From positions 328,203-392,202 of the forward strand of contig JABLXB010000001.1 of NCBI GenBank assembly GCA_013178305.1: a stretch of 64,000 nucleotides of DNA. The letters are read 5' to 3'. This DNA is from Bacillota bacterium. GTDB lineage: Bacteria > Bacillota > Sulfobacillia > JABLXB01. Numbering within the stretch: position 1 is the stretch's first letter; each line of letters opens with the position of its first letter. The notes under the pieces were generated by a model, which saw nothing but the letters and a program-made list of their open reading frames with translations, was not told the origin of the DNA and ran no database searches. The position numbers were made by a program, and so were the translations under genes. Below, piece after piece: positions 16,496 through 26,181 of this stretch.

Positions 16496-18496
16496 CTATC
16501 TTCCTTGCGCCTGCTGAGTGTTCACCCCCCAGTCCCGCAATCGCCGGTAGAGTGTGTTCCTCCCAATGCCGAGCGTGCGGGCTGCGCGTGATATGTTCCC
16601 GCCGCTTTTATCCAGGGCATCCATTATGACCTCCTTTTCGACTGCCTTCAGACGCAGGCCCTCGTCAGGCCCCGTTATTCCCTGGGCTTTACTCGTTTCC
16701 TTGCCTGAGGCGGCTACGCGAAGGGGGTCCGGCAGATGCTCCATCCTGATAACGTCATTGGCGAGACACGCCGCTCTCTCAAGCGTGTTTTCCAGCTCCC
16801 TTACGTTGCCCGGCCAGGTGTATGCAAGCAGGATCTCCATCACACCGGCCTCCAGCTCGAGGGCGCGCTTGCCCAGCCGCCCCGTGAGATCTTTCAGGAA
16901 ATGATTGGTGAGCACCGCTATATCCTCGGGCCGCTCCCTCAAAGCCGGCATCCGTATGGGCATAACATTTAGCCTGAAGAACAGGTCCTTCCGGAAATCC
17001 CCCCGGGCCGCCGCTTCGGCAAGGTCAACGTTGGTAGCCGCGATCAGGCGTACGTCGACCGGGGTCTCGTCGTGGCTGCCGAGCCTGGCGACCTTCCGCT
17101 CCTGGACGACCCTCAGGAGTTTCACCTGCATTTCTAAAGGCATCTCCGCAATCTCGTCGAGGAACACGGTTCCGCCGTCGGCCAGCTCGAACTTCCCCGG
17201 CCTGCCCTCGCGCCTTGCGCCGGTGAACGCGCCCCCCTCGTAACCGAACAGTTCGCTCTCGATGAGTTCGCGCGGGATGGCCCCGCAGTTAAGAGCCACG
17301 AAAGGCCCGCGCGCCCGCTGGCTGGCGTTGTGGATCGCCTGGGCTACCATCTCTTTCCCAGTTCCCGTCTCTCCCGTAATAAGGATGTTCAGCGGCGTCG
17401 CGGCAGCGTGTCTGGCCAGGGTTACCGCACTCTTCACGGCGTCCGAACAGTACACGAGATCGTCGAAGGAGAAGGTGGCCTTGTGCCCAGCGATCTTGTG
17501 GACGAGTCTGTGCACTCCCTTGGCCTCCCTCAACGTCATCACCATGCCAGGGGCGCTTGCCTCCGAACCCATGATGGCCCTGGCGCTGCTGGTGCAGTAC
17601 ACCTTGCCGGCAGGCGTCACGACAAGGGCCTCCTGGTCTGCGTATTCGCGGCGCTGCAAGAGACTTCGGGCCACCGGGTTCGACTCGTCGAAGAACGAGA
17701 TTATGGGGCGGCCCAGGATATCCGTCTCGGACCTCCCCAGAAGCCGGGCCGCGGCTGCGTTAACCTGCTTGACGACGCCGCCGGAATCCACGGAAAGCAC
17801 ACCCTCGGAAATGGACGAAAACGTGGCGCGGAACGCCCTGTTGCTGATCTCCACCTCGCGGACGGCCGCTTCCCACCTCAGCTGATTCTCGATGGCCCGG
17901 GCAGCCGCCATGACCATTCCGAGGGTATGCGGGTGCACCAATTCGCACGGCCCCGTCATGTCGAGGACCCCAATGAACCTGCCCGCCTGGTCGTGGACCG
18001 GGGCGGCCGAACATGTCCATGGGTGGTGGAGTGAGCAGTAATGCTCCGCACCGCAGACCTGCATGGGGGCGTCAATCGCCAGCGCAGTGCCGATGGCGTT
18101 GGTGCCGACCGCCTGCTCGTTCCATCTCGCGCCGGGCACAAAGTTGAGTTCGCCGGCACGTCTCGAAACCGCGGGGTCGCCCACCACTTCGAGGAGGACG
18201 GGCTCGTCGTCCGTCAATACCACGATGAAACCCGCCCCGGCAACGCGGTAGAGATCCTCCATGAACGGCCTGGCGATGCTGATGAATTGCCGGTTGGCCT
18301 CGATCTTGGCGCGAAGAACCGGCTCGTCCACCACCGGGCCGGTGCCGCCGTAGGGGTTGACTCCGTACGATCTGCACCTCAACCACGATGCGAGGATTCC
18401 TTCTTTGACCTTCGGGCCGGGCATGACGTTCCGGTTTACGAACCCCTCCCACGCATGGAGCACGGGGTCCGGTCGGGGCGCACCGATGCCGGCCAT
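16496..18496 (-). CDS. acoR: Sigma-54-dependent transcriptional activator, AcoR family (666 aa)
   Basis: Domain order is an N-terminal region with a GAF sensor (about 60-200; [20 protein letters not shown]), a PAS domain (about 220-330), an AAA+ sigma-54 interaction domain and a Fis-type helix-turn-helix at the C-terminus ([20 protein letters not shown]). Walker A GETGTGKE, the sigma-54 contact loop GAFTGA, and Walker [14 protein letters not shown] are intact. Start ATG at 18496 with an AGGAGGG ribosome site. The adjacent enhancer dyad and -24/-12 promoter make it the activator of the aco operon. The likely inducer is acetoin or acetaldehyde, by family. Confidence 0.92.
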   Translation of the reverse strand: MAGIGAPRPDPVLHAWEGFVNRNVMPGPKVKEGILASWLRCRSYGVNPYGGTGPVVDEPVLRAKIEANRQFISIARPFMEDLYRVAGAGFIVVLTDDEPVLLEVVGDPAVSRRAGELNFVPGARWNEQAVGTNAIGTALAIDAPMQVCGAEHYCSLHHPWTCSAAPVHDQAGRFIGVLDMTGPCELVHPHTLGMVMAAARAIENQLRWEAAVREVEISNRAFRATFSSISEGVLSVDSGGVVKQVNAAAARLLGRSETDILGRPIISFFDESNPVARSLLQRREYADQEALVVTPAGKVYCTSSARAIMGSEASAPGMVMTLREAKGVHRLVHKIAGHKATFSFDDLVYCSDAVKSAVTLARHAAATPLNILITGETGTGKEMVAQAIHNASQRARGPFVALNCGAIPRELIESELFGYEGGAFTGARREGRPGKFELADGGTVFLDEIAEMPLEMQVKLLRVVQERKVARLGSHDETPVDVRLIAATNVDLAEAAARGDFRKDLFFRLNVMPIRMPALRERPEDIAVLTNHFLKDLTGRLGKRALELEAGVMEILLAYTWPGNVRELENTLERAACLANDVIRMEHLPDPLRVAASGKETSKAQGITGPDEGLRLKAVEKEVIMDALDKSGGNISRAARTLGIGRNTLYRRLRDWGVNTQQAQGR

Positions 18497-18839
18497 GGTG
18501 GTCCCTCCTGGGTTACATACTGGCGCACCTGCGGTACTGAAAGGGCTTCAACTGACCTGTGGAAGCATGTTTGGTGAGCATCGCGTTTGAACGAGGCAAT
18601 TCAGTCACGTTGCGGGGAGTCTTCGACGGTCGAATTGCAGATCCTGCCAGCCAGCCGGTATGCGCCGGACTCCGGTCAGGCCGGCAACGTCATAAGGCCT
18701 CCAACCTGCGATTTGATGGAGGAGGCGGACCAGGTCGGGAGCCTTTACGTACCACCAGGGCACATTGGCCCAGGCCGCTCTGTGGTACACGACCGAGTAA
18801 CGCAAACCGCCTCATACCATTATCCCGCCCTCATCGATT
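18497..18839. other. Intergenic stretch without a recognised gene
   Basis: This 343-nt stretch lies between the endonuclease III-like gene and acoR. It has short GC-rich inverted repeats (for example around 18655-18690, near CCGGACTCCGG) but no convincing open frame, tRNA or terminator with a T-run. It should hold the acoR promoter. I could not identify a confident -35/-10 or -24/-12 element. Confidence 0.5.
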
Positions 18840-19631
18840 TCATCTCAGCGGGCACTCTCCGCACGCCGGTCCCCGCTTCGTACAGTAATGCTTACCAAGG
18901 TGTACCAATAGCGCGTGGTACTCGTTGAACATGCGCGGGTTCGCAGGCAGGTTATTCATGAACAGCGCGCGGACGTCTTCATACGCCGCGTCCGGCGGGA
19001 CCAGGCCCAGCCTGCTGAGCACCCGGACTGTGTACGCGTCCACGACGAACGTCGGGAGGCCGCCGGCGTAGAGCATGATCGAGTCCACCGTCTCGCGGCC
19101 GAGGCCCCACACCGCGAGCAGCTCGCCCCTGAGCTCGCCGGCGGGCGTCGCGAACATCCGGATGAGGCTGCCGCCGTGCCTACCCCAAAAGTATTCGAGG
19201 AACGACTTGAGCTTCTTCACCTTCTGCCGGTAGTAACCCGTCGGGCGAACGAGGGGTTCGATCTCCTCGTTGGGTGTTACGAACAGGCCGCGCGGGTCGA
19301 GAAGTCCCGCCTGTTTGAGATTGGCTATCGCCTGGGCAACGTTTGTCCAGGACACCGACTGGGTTAGGATGGCCCCTACGATCACCTCGAATGGCGTCTC
19401 CGCAGGCCACCAGCGTTGCGGGCCGAAACTCGCGTGCAGCCGGTCGTACATCTCGCTCAGTGCTCGACCCGCGGCGTTGCTTCCAGCGCCCATCGTGTCG
19501 CCCGCCACCCCGCTCTCAGCGCCTTCAAAAGCGCCGCCCGCCGCGCACCACCGGCGACGGCACGGCGCCGTCACGACGGCCGGCGCATCGGCGGTCTTCG
19601 CCTTTCGTGCCGCTCGCGCCGTCAACGTCAT
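18840..19631 (-). CDS. Endonuclease III-like (HhH-GPD) DNA glycosylase with shortened Fe-S loop (263 aa)
   Basis: The HhH-GPD fold is visible: [26 protein letters not shown], the helix-hairpin-helix [24 protein letters not shown], and the catalytic Asp region [16 protein letters not shown]. These enzymes excise damaged bases. The C-terminal iron-sulfur loop reads C-x6-C-x2-C-P-L-R and then stops, so the fourth Cys of the usual C-x6-C-x2-C-x5-C is absent. The ATG at 19631 has a GGAGGGGG ribosome site and overlaps the exporter stop (ATGA). Residues before about 60 are low-complexity and may be an alternative extension; an internal ATG at 19493 is possible. Confidence 0.8.
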   Translation of the reverse strand: MTLTARAARKAKTADAPAVVTAPCRRRWCAAGGAFEGAESGVAGDTMGAGSNAAGRALSEMYDRLHASFGPQRWWPAETPFEVIVGAILTQSVSWTNVAQAIANLKQAGLLDPRGLFVTPNEEIEPLVRPTGYYRQKVKKLKSFLEYFWGRHGGSLIRMFATPAGELRGELLAVWGLGRETVDSIMLYAGGLPTFVVDAYTVRVLSRLGLVPPDAAYEDVRALFMNNLPANPRMFNEYHALLVHLGKHYCTKRGPACGECPLR

Positions 19632-21487
19632 CCGGTTGCCCCCTCCACCTGCCGCGCCCACAGCCTCCTGTAGACGCCGTCCTTCTGCAACAGCGCCTGG
19701 TGCGTTCCCTTCTCGGCGACCGCCCCGGAGTCGATCACGTAGATCACGTCCGCGTCCATGATCGTGGTCAGCCTGTGTGCGATGACGACCGACGTCCTAC
19801 CCCTGAACACCGCCCGCATGGCCTTCTGGATCATCGCATCAGTCACGGGATCGACGCTGGACGTCGCCTCGTCCAGGATCAGTATCCGCGGGTCCGCGAG
19901 GAGCGCCCGCGCAAGGGCGACGAGCTGGCGCTGCCCCGGCGAGAATCTCACACCGCGCTCCATCACCTGCGTGTCAAACCCGTCCGGGAGTTCCCTGATA
20001 AAATCGAGGAGCCCAACCGCGCGCGCCGCCGCCTCGATCTCCCCCACAGTGGCGCCGGGCCGGCCGAAGGCAATGTTCTCCCCCACGGAGGCGGAGAACA
20101 GGAACCCATCCTGCGGTACGATGCCCATCTGCCTCCTGAGTGACGACTGCTTGACGCGCTTGAGATCCAGGCCGTCCGCGAGGATCCGGCCCGACACGGG
20201 GTCGTAGAACCGCGTCAGCAAGTTGATGATCGTCGTCTTGCCGGCGCCCGTTGCGCCGGCGATCGCCACCACCTGCCCGGGCTGCGCCTCCAGATTGACG
20301 TGGGAGAGCACGGGGTTTCCGGCCTCGTACTGGAACGTGACGTCCTCGAACACCACGTGCGCGCCGGGCACCAGCATACCGGCGGTGTTACCACCCGCAG
20401 CCTGCGCAACCTCCGCCCGTGGGTCCGGGAGCTCGACAGCATCCGGCGCGTCCACGACCTGCGGCCGTGCGTCCAGGAGCTCGAACACCCTCTGCGCCGA
20501 CACGGCGGCAGACAGGAACATGTTGTACACTTGACTGATCTCACGGATGGGCATGAAGAAGCGCGTCACGTAGTTCACGAATGCGACCACGAGTCCCACC
20601 GTGATGTCCCCGCGACCCGAACGGATTCCCGCTATCCAGATGACGCCTGCAACGCCCAGCGCGCCGATGAGCTCGACCACCGGGAAGAACAGGTAGAAGA
20701 GCGTGGCCGCCCGCAGTCCGGCCCTCATCACACCGGCGTTGACCTGGTCGAACTGTTGCTCGTTGAACTCCTCGCGGCCGAACGCCTGCGCCACCCGCAC
20801 CCCGGAGATGCTCTCCTGGATGTTGGCGTTTACGTCGGCGGCGCGCCTCCGCTGTTCGTGAAGCGCGCGGCTCATCGCGCCCTGGAATACGGTCACAAGC
20901 AGGACCAGCATTGGTACGGTGGTGAGCGCCACCAGTGCGAGGCGCCAGTTCATCGCCAGCATCGCGGCCGCGATCCCGGCGATGGTCAATACGTCCGATA
21001 TCGTCGAAGTCAGCCCGCCGGATATCAGGTGATCCAGGGAGTCGATGTCCCCCATCACCCTGGACATCACTCGGCCGACCTGCGTGTTGTCGTAGAAGCT
21101 GATGCTCAGATCGTGGAGATGGTGGAACAGGTCGCGGCGTAGCCTGTACACCACGTCCTGGCCGATTTCCGTCATCAGGCGGCCCTGGCGGTAACCCGCG
21201 AACCAGCCCACTCCGGCTATGACCAGCATGAGCGCGGCGACGAGGCCGAGCCCCCTGAGATCGCCCCGCGCTATGAACCCGTCGATGCCCACCTTCGTGA
21301 GGTACGGTCCGGCGAGTGATGCCAGCGTGCCTATGACGACGAGCAGCGCCGCGACCAGCACCCCGTTCCGGTGAGGCCTGACGTACTTCCACAGACGCGC
21401 GACTGCCGCCTTGTTGACAGTCGAGAGAGATAGCCCTTCCTCGCGGTCCATCGCGCCGAAACGGCCGGGGCCGTGTCCCTGCATCAC
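19628..21487 (-). CDS. ABC exporter half-transporter, TM288/BmrD-like subunit (619 aa)
   Basis: A type IV ABC exporter half: six membrane helices, then an ATPase domain with Walker A (GATGAGKTT), signature (FSPGQRQ), Walker B with catalytic Glu ([12 protein letters not shown]) and an intact H-loop (IAHRLTTI). The signature deviates from LSGGQ at two positions. The start overlaps the stop of the upstream exporter gene. The two adjacent, translationally coupled halves form a heterodimer that exports drugs, lipids or peptides. Nothing in the sequence fixes the substrate. Confidence 0.9.
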   Translation of the reverse strand: MMQGHGPGRFGAMDREEGLSLSTVNKAAVARLWKYVRPHRNGVLVAALLVVIGTLASLAGPYLTKVGIDGFIARGDLRGLGLVAALMLVIAGVGWFAGYRQGRLMTEIGQDVVYRLRRDLFHHLHDLSISFYDNTQVGRVMSRVMGDIDSLDHLISGGLTSTISDVLTIAGIAAAMLAMNWRLALVALTTVPMLVLLVTVFQGAMSRALHEQRRRAADVNANIQESISGVRVAQAFGREEFNEQQFDQVNAGVMRAGLRAATLFYLFFPVVELIGALGVAGVIWIAGIRSGRGDITVGLVVAFVNYVTRFFMPIREISQVYNMFLSAAVSAQRVFELLDARPQVVDAPDAVELPDPRAEVAQAAGGNTAGMLVPGAHVVFEDVTFQYEAGNPVLSHVNLEAQPGQVVAIAGATGAGKTTIINLLTRFYDPVSGRILADGLDLKRVKQSSLRRQMGIVPQDGFLFSASVGENIAFGRPGATVGEIEAAARAVGLLDFIRELPDGFDTQVMERGVRFSPGQRQLVALARALLADPRILILDEATSSVDPVTDAMIQKAMRAVFRGRTSVVIAHRLTTIMDADVIYVIDSGAVAEKGTHQALLQKDGVYRRLWARQVEGATG

Positions 21488-23292
21488 GGCCGCCCACCCC
21501 CTTCGCCGCCGCCGGCAACCGCGTCACTGCCGCCGGCCGCCGCACCGCCACCCGCGCCGGTCTCACCAAGCAGGTTCTGCTGGAATATCGACGCGTACAG
21601 CCCGCCCGCGGCGAGCAGGTCGTCGTGCGTGCCCTGTTCGGCTATCCTGCCCTGGTTCAGCACGAGGAGCCGGTGCGCGAGGCGCACCGTGGATAACCTC
21701 TGCGCCACTATGAAACACGTCCGGCCCTTCAGAAGTCGCGAGAAGGCGGCCTGTATCCGCGACTCGGTCTCGGCGTCGACGCTCGAAAGCGATTCGTCGA
21801 GGATGACGACGGGCGCCTTCATGAGGATGGCGCGCGCAATGGATACGCGCTGCTTCTGCCCGCCGGAGAGTCCGATGCCCCTTTCGCCCACCACCGTGTC
21901 GTAACCGTCCGGCAATCCTACGATGAAATCGTGAATTTGAGCCGCCTTCGCGGCCTCGATCACGTCCGCGAGGGGCGCGCCGGGCCGGCCGTAGCTGATG
22001 TTCTCTCTGATAGACGTCGAGAACAGGAAGACATCCTGGCTGACGACGGCAACCTGCCTGCGCAGGCTGTCCACCGTCACCTTCTTTATGTCGTGACCGT
22101 CGATTAGCACCCTGCCCGAGCTGGGATCGTAGAACCTGGGAATCAGGTTCACCAGCGACGACTTGCCCGACCCTGTCGGGCCGAGAATGGCCACGATCTC
22201 GCCGGGCGCGACGTCGAGGTCGATCGAGTCGAGGATGCGCTTGCCCTCGCGCTCGAACGTCACGTTCTCCACCCGTACAGATCCCCTCACGGGCGGGAGT
22301 GGTGTCGCCCCGGGGGCATCCACTATGTCAGAGCGGGTGTCGAGGATGTCGAATATCCTTTTGCCGGACGCCATCGCCATCTGGTACATCGCGATCACGA
22401 ATCCGAACATCCTGACGGGCATCGTGATCTGCGACAGGTAGAGTCCCATGGCGGCGAGCGAACCGAGGCTCAACTTGCCGGCAAGCACGATGCTCCCGCC
22501 CACCAGGAGGGTGACAGCAGGGCCGATCGCGCTGAGAAAGTTCATGTAGTTGGCGTAGTAGGAGAGGGTCCTGCCGAGACGCACCTGCCGAACGTAGTTC
22601 TCGCGGTTCTCGCGGTCGAACCTCCCGATCTCGTGCTCCTCGCGGGCGAACGCGCGGACCACCCTCACCCCTGAAATGCTCTCCTGCAATACGGCGTTCA
22701 TCTGCGCCTGCTGTTCCCTTATGCCCCCGAACTGCGGCCTCACGGAGCCCGAGAACCGGAGCACCGTGTACAACAGCACCGGCATGAACGCGAGGGACGC
22801 CGCGGCGAGAGTGGGGTGGATGTAAACCATCGCCATGAGCCCGCCGGCGAAGCCGAGGACGCCGCCGCCGATCCAGATGAACCCCATCCCGACAAACCGG
22901 TAAATGGAGTCGACGTCGCCCGTGAGTCGCGACATCAGTTCCCCCGTCCGCGCGCGGTCGTAGAAGGAGAAAGAGAGTTCCTGCAGGTGGCGGTACAGGT
23001 CGCCGCGCAACCTGTACGATACCTTTTGGGCGCTCAACTCCATCGTGTACCGCTGGACGAACATGGCCACCCCGCGGAGCACGGCGACTCCGACGATGGC
23101 GAGCGCTCCGGCCACCGCCACCCCTACCTGGCCCTGCCCGATGGCGGAGTCGATCGCCCAGCGCACCACCAGTGGCTGGACGAGGCCGAGGCCCGACACG
23201 GCCACGACCATCATCAATGAAACCGTGGCCAGGAACCAGTGTCCGGCCACGTAACGCATCAGTCTCAACAACGTGGGCGCCTTTGTTGCCAT
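21484..23292 (-). CDS. ABC exporter half-transporter, TM287/BmrC-like subunit (602 aa)
   Basis: The partner half of the exporter, with six membrane helices and an ATPase domain: Walker A (GPTGSGKSS), canonical signature (LSGGQKQR), Walker B ([12 protein letters not shown]). The H-loop reads VAQRLSTV, with Gln in place of the usual His. In heterodimeric exporters such a change marks the degenerate ATP site, which is completed by the signature of the partner. Here the partner signature is also unusual (FSPGQ), so both changes fall in the same composite site. Start ATG at 23292 with GAGG; it follows the aminotransferase gene by 39 nt. Confidence 0.9.
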   Translation of the reverse strand: MATKAPTLLRLMRYVAGHWFLATVSLMMVVAVSGLGLVQPLVVRWAIDSAIGQGQVGVAVAGALAIVGVAVLRGVAMFVQRYTMELSAQKVSYRLRGDLYRHLQELSFSFYDRARTGELMSRLTGDVDSIYRFVGMGFIWIGGGVLGFAGGLMAMVYIHPTLAAASLAFMPVLLYTVLRFSGSVRPQFGGIREQQAQMNAVLQESISGVRVVRAFAREEHEIGRFDRENRENYVRQVRLGRTLSYYANYMNFLSAIGPAVTLLVGGSIVLAGKLSLGSLAAMGLYLSQITMPVRMFGFVIAMYQMAMASGKRIFDILDTRSDIVDAPGATPLPPVRGSVRVENVTFEREGKRILDSIDLDVAPGEIVAILGPTGSGKSSLVNLIPRFYDPSSGRVLIDGHDIKKVTVDSLRRQVAVVSQDVFLFSTSIRENISYGRPGAPLADVIEAAKAAQIHDFIVGLPDGYDTVVGERGIGLSGGQKQRVSIARAILMKAPVVILDESLSSVDAETESRIQAAFSRLLKGRTCFIVAQRLSTVRLAHRLLVLNQGRIAEQGTHDDLLAAGGLYASIFQQNLLGETGAGGGAAAGGSDAVAGGGEGGGRP

Positions 23293-23331
23293 ATCCTCAC
23301 TTTCCGTCAGCGCGCCGGGGCCGTCTACCGG

Positions 23332-24459
23332 CTAACCGCGGCCCGCGTACCGCCTCGTAAAGCGCGTCAACCTGCGGAGTCCCTCCGCGAGCTTCTCCGT
23401 CGCGTATCCAAAGCCTATCCTGAAATGCCCCTCCGTGTCAAAACGCGAACCCGGCACCAGCAGGACGTCTTCCGCTTCGACCAGGCTCGAGCAGAACTCC
23501 TCCGACGAGGCGGGGAACTTGAGCCACGGGAAACACACTACCCCTTCGAGCGGGGGCACGAGCCCGATGATATCCACGTTTTCCTTCGCCCACTCCTCGA
23601 GGATCCCGGAGTTCTCCAGCGCGAGCCGCCTGTTCCTGGCAAGGACGCGATCTCGATTCTCGAGGACGACCTGCGCAACGACTTCGCTCCAGACCGGCGG
23701 ACAAATCGAGACGTAGTCACGATGTTCGAGACACCTCCTCACGACCCCGGGGGTCCCGACGACCCACCCGATCCTGGCCCCTGAAAGACCAAACGCTTTC
23801 GACGTAGACCCGACAACGGTGGCCTCCGGCAGGAACTCCAGCGCGGACGGCGACGGTTCGCCGCCGTCCAGCCGCAGGCCACGGTATACCTCGTCACTGT
23901 GCACCGCGATGCCCCGCTCCGCCGCAAACCGGCACACATCCCGGATGAACTCCGGCTCGGGCGCGAACCCCGTGGGGTTGTGCGGGAAGTTCAACACGAT
24001 GAGACGCGTCCGATCGTCAACGAGTTCCTTCAACTCATCGAGATCCGGCGCCCATCCGTTTTCCCTGCGCATCGGCCATTTCTTGATACTCGCTCCCAGC
24101 GAGGCCGGGATCTCGTGGAGCTGCTGGTAGGCGGGGTATACTGCGATAACCCCGTCCCCGGGTTCGAGTTGCGCGGCGAACGCCAGGTAGTTCGCTTCAA
24201 TCGCCCCGTTGGTGACCATGACCGAGTCCTCGGATAACCCCGGGTATAGCGCCGCTATGGCGCGGCGCAGCGCGGGATTGCCGTTGCACTCGGTGTACCC
24301 GAGCGGCATACCTGCCGTTTCGGCTGCCAGGTCGCGGCCGGTGATTTGTCTGATCTCATCTACGGTGAGTGGCTTGATGCAGCTTTCGGCGATGTTCAGC
24401 CCCGTTGTGAATTCGTACTTGCCGAACCACCGCTCGACCCCGAACGGCCTCGGACGCAT
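23332..24459 (-). CDS. PLP-dependent class I/II aminotransferase (375 aa)
   Basis: A fold-type I aminotransferase of the aspartate-aminotransferase superfamily. Marks are NFPHNPTGF, HSDEVYRGL and the PLP lysine in GSTSKAFGLSGARIGW, plus the C-terminal substrate arginine region HFRIGFG. The ATG at 24459 follows GGGGGATTCC. It is the last gene of the imidazole cluster, 78 nt after the FMN hydroxy-acid enzyme. I infer it may link an alpha-keto acid (for example imidazolepyruvate) with its amino acid. Family members also act on aromatic amino acids and capreomycidine precursors, so the substrate remains open. Confidence 0.88.
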   Translation of the reverse strand: MRPRPFGVERWFGKYEFTTGLNIAESCIKPLTVDEIRQITGRDLAAETAGMPLGYTECNGNPALRRAIAALYPGLSEDSVMVTNGAIEANYLAFAAQLEPGDGVIAVYPAYQQLHEIPASLGASIKKWPMRRENGWAPDLDELKELVDDRTRLIVLNFPHNPTGFAPEPEFIRDVCRFAAERGIAVHSDEVYRGLRLDGGEPSPSALEFLPEATVVGSTSKAFGLSGARIGWVVGTPGVVRRCLEHRDYVSICPPVWSEVVAQVVLENRDRVLARNRRLALENSGILEEWAKENVDIIGLVPPLEGVVCFPWLKFPASSEEFCSSLVEAEDVLLVPGSRFDTEGHFRIGFGYATEKLAEGLRRLTRFTRRYAGRG

Positions 24460-24537
24460 TGGAATCCCCCCAATATGCAGGCTTACCGCTGGCCGGACCG
24501 GCAGCGAAAAGCTCTCGTGACGTTCAGGATCGGTGCG

Positions 24538-25560
24538 TTATACCAGTACACCCGGGCCGACATCGGTCAGGCTGGCGCAACCCGTCATTATCATCGCGGT
24601 CCTGAGTTCGCTGCCCAGTTGTTCCATCTGGGCCTTCACGCCATCGACCCCACCGCCCACCGCAGCGACAGCCAGGGGCCTGCCGACGAGTACCGCATCG
24701 GCGCCGAGCGCGAGCATCTTCAGCACATCCGCGCCAGATCTCACGCCCCCGTCGGCCAGCACCAGAGTGCGACCGCGAACGGCCCGCGAGATCGCGGGTA
24801 GCACGTCGGCGGTGCCGGGCGTGTGGTCCAGCACACGGCCACCGTGGTTGGATACGACAATGGCAGCCGCTCCCGCCTCCGCAACGACTTCCGCCTCATC
24901 GACAGTCATCACGCCCTTGACAACGAATGGCAGCGACGTGCTGTCCACGAGCTCGGCTATCATCGCGGGCGACTTCGGCTCGACCTTCTGTCCCGTCAGC
25001 GTCATGTTTATGAACGCGGCCGCGTCCACGTCAACGCCGACTGCGACGGCGCCGGCCTCCTCCACCCGCTTCATCCGCTTGACGATCTCTTCTTGCACGC
25101 GGGGCTTCAGGATCACCATCCCGCCACCGCTCGATGCCAGCCGCTTTATCACCTGCAGGCCCGAGTCCAGAACCTGCGGGTCGCCGCCGTCGCCGCCCGT
25201 GCCGATGCTACCAGCAAGCGCGGGGCCGCATATCATCGCGTCAGCCAGCTCGAATTCGGTCAGCGCGCCAAGACGGTTGACCTTGACGCCGGCGACCGGC
25301 GCCCCCAGTATGGGAAAGGCCAGTCTCCTGCCGAAAAACATGAAGCCGGTATCGGGATCCCCGGCTTCGTGAAGCACACGCATGTTCAGTTTCAGCGACG
25401 CCAGCGCCGCAACGTTGTTGACGAACGAGGCCCCTGTCCCCACGCCGCCGAATCCCGGGACCTCGCCCCTGCAGGTCCTGCCGTCGCATACCCTGCACAC
25501 GCGACAGGAGCCACTGAGCCGTTCCCTCGCCGCTTCCCTGATCTCGGCCAGAGTCATCAT
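24538..25560 (-). CDS. FMN-dependent alpha-hydroxy-acid dehydrogenase family protein (340 aa)
   Basis: The protein has the FMN TIM-barrel of the lactate/glycolate oxidase family. The active-site His lies in VVSNHGGRVLDHTPGTADVLP and the phosphate-binding part is DGGVRSGADVLKMLALGADAVLVGRPL. The N-terminus carries a tight Cys cluster (CRVCRVCDGRTC, C-x2-C-x2-C-x4-C) not found in classical oxidases, which could hold a metal or cluster. Start ATG at 25560 with GGAGGTGG. The neighbours (aconitase X, LarA, urocanase, aminotransferase) suggest oxidation of a 2-hydroxy acid to a 2-keto acid. Isopentenyl-diphosphate isomerase type 2 is a related fold but a poorer match. Confidence 0.85.
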   Translation of the reverse strand: MMTLAEIREAARERLSGSCRVCRVCDGRTCRGEVPGFGGVGTGASFVNNVAALASLKLNMRVLHEAGDPDTGFMFFGRRLAFPILGAPVAGVKVNRLGALTEFELADAMICGPALAGSIGTGGDGGDPQVLDSGLQVIKRLASSGGGMVILKPRVQEEIVKRMKRVEEAGAVAVGVDVDAAAFINMTLTGQKVEPKSPAMIAELVDSTSLPFVVKGVMTVDEAEVVAEAGAAAIVVSNHGGRVLDHTPGTADVLPAISRAVRGRTLVLADGGVRSGADVLKMLALGADAVLVGRPLAVAAVGGGVDGVKAQMEQLGSELRTAMIMTGCASLTDVGPGVLV

Positions 25561-25704
25561 CCGCCACCTCCACGCGTTACGTGTGGGCCAAAGGCCAAAC
25601 CAGGCTGAAGGTGGCGGGACCCGCTATTGGGCACCCGTCAAGGCCTGTCGTAATCCCGCCGAGCGCCCACCGCGCGCCCGTGGACACCCGTCAGGCAGCC
25701 GGGA

Positions 25705-26181
25705 TCACGGCGCCTTCACGACCGTGATCGTCCCTTTTTCCGCGTCCACCTTCACTTTATCCCCGTTCTTCACAACGCGGTAGAACTCCTTGTCAACGCG
25801 GTCAACCATGGGAACCTCCATGATGATGGCGGACGCAACCAGGACCGTCTCCGGGTACTCGATAATCAGCGCGCTCGGGGAGTTTCCCTTCACGGCAAGC
25901 TGGTACATGCCGTCCGCCTGGACGACCGAACTCCCCTTGCCCCCGGGGAATACGAGCACCTTCCCCGCGACGCTCTCACCCTCTATAGAGTGGCCTTCCT
26001 CTATGACCTTCCCCGCGGTGGGGTCGGTGAGGTAAAAGCAGATGTTGTCGCTTGAGACCAGCGCATCTCCCTCAGCCACCCCGCGGCATATCGGATGGCA
26101 CTCGAACACGTACGTCTGCGACCCCGCACCAAACGGCGCTCCCACACCGGTGCAGGCGCCCTGTCCGTTTCCGCTACTCAC
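25705..26181 (-). CDS. Aconitase X small (swivel) subunit, module 1 (158 aa)
   Basis: This is the DUF126-type swivel domain that completes the aconitase X active site. Family marks are HSIEGESVAGKVLVFPGGKGSS (the serine loop GGKGSS), VVQADGMYQL and the C-terminal KNGDKVKVDAEKGTI. Translation probably starts at the GTG at 26181, inside the end of the large-subunit gene; a GTG at 26190 has a poorer ribosome site. The large subunit precedes it with overlap, so the two form one hydro-lyase. A second copy is at 35.4 kb. Confidence 0.9.
   Translation of the reverse strand: MSSGNGQGACTGVGAPFGAGSQTYVFECHPICRGVAEGDALVSSDNICFYLTDPTAGKVIEEGHSIEGESVAGKVLVFPGGKGSSVVQADGMYQLAVKGNSPSALIIEYPETVLVASAIIMEVPMVDRVDKEFYRVVKNGDKVKVDAEKGTITVVKAP

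Noticed and set aside
18630-18680. Sigma-54 promoter for acoR (TGGCAGGATCTGCA on the minus strand)
   Set aside because: The GG and GC elements are 10 nt apart, or 14 nt with the neighbouring GG, instead of 12, so spacing is wrong.
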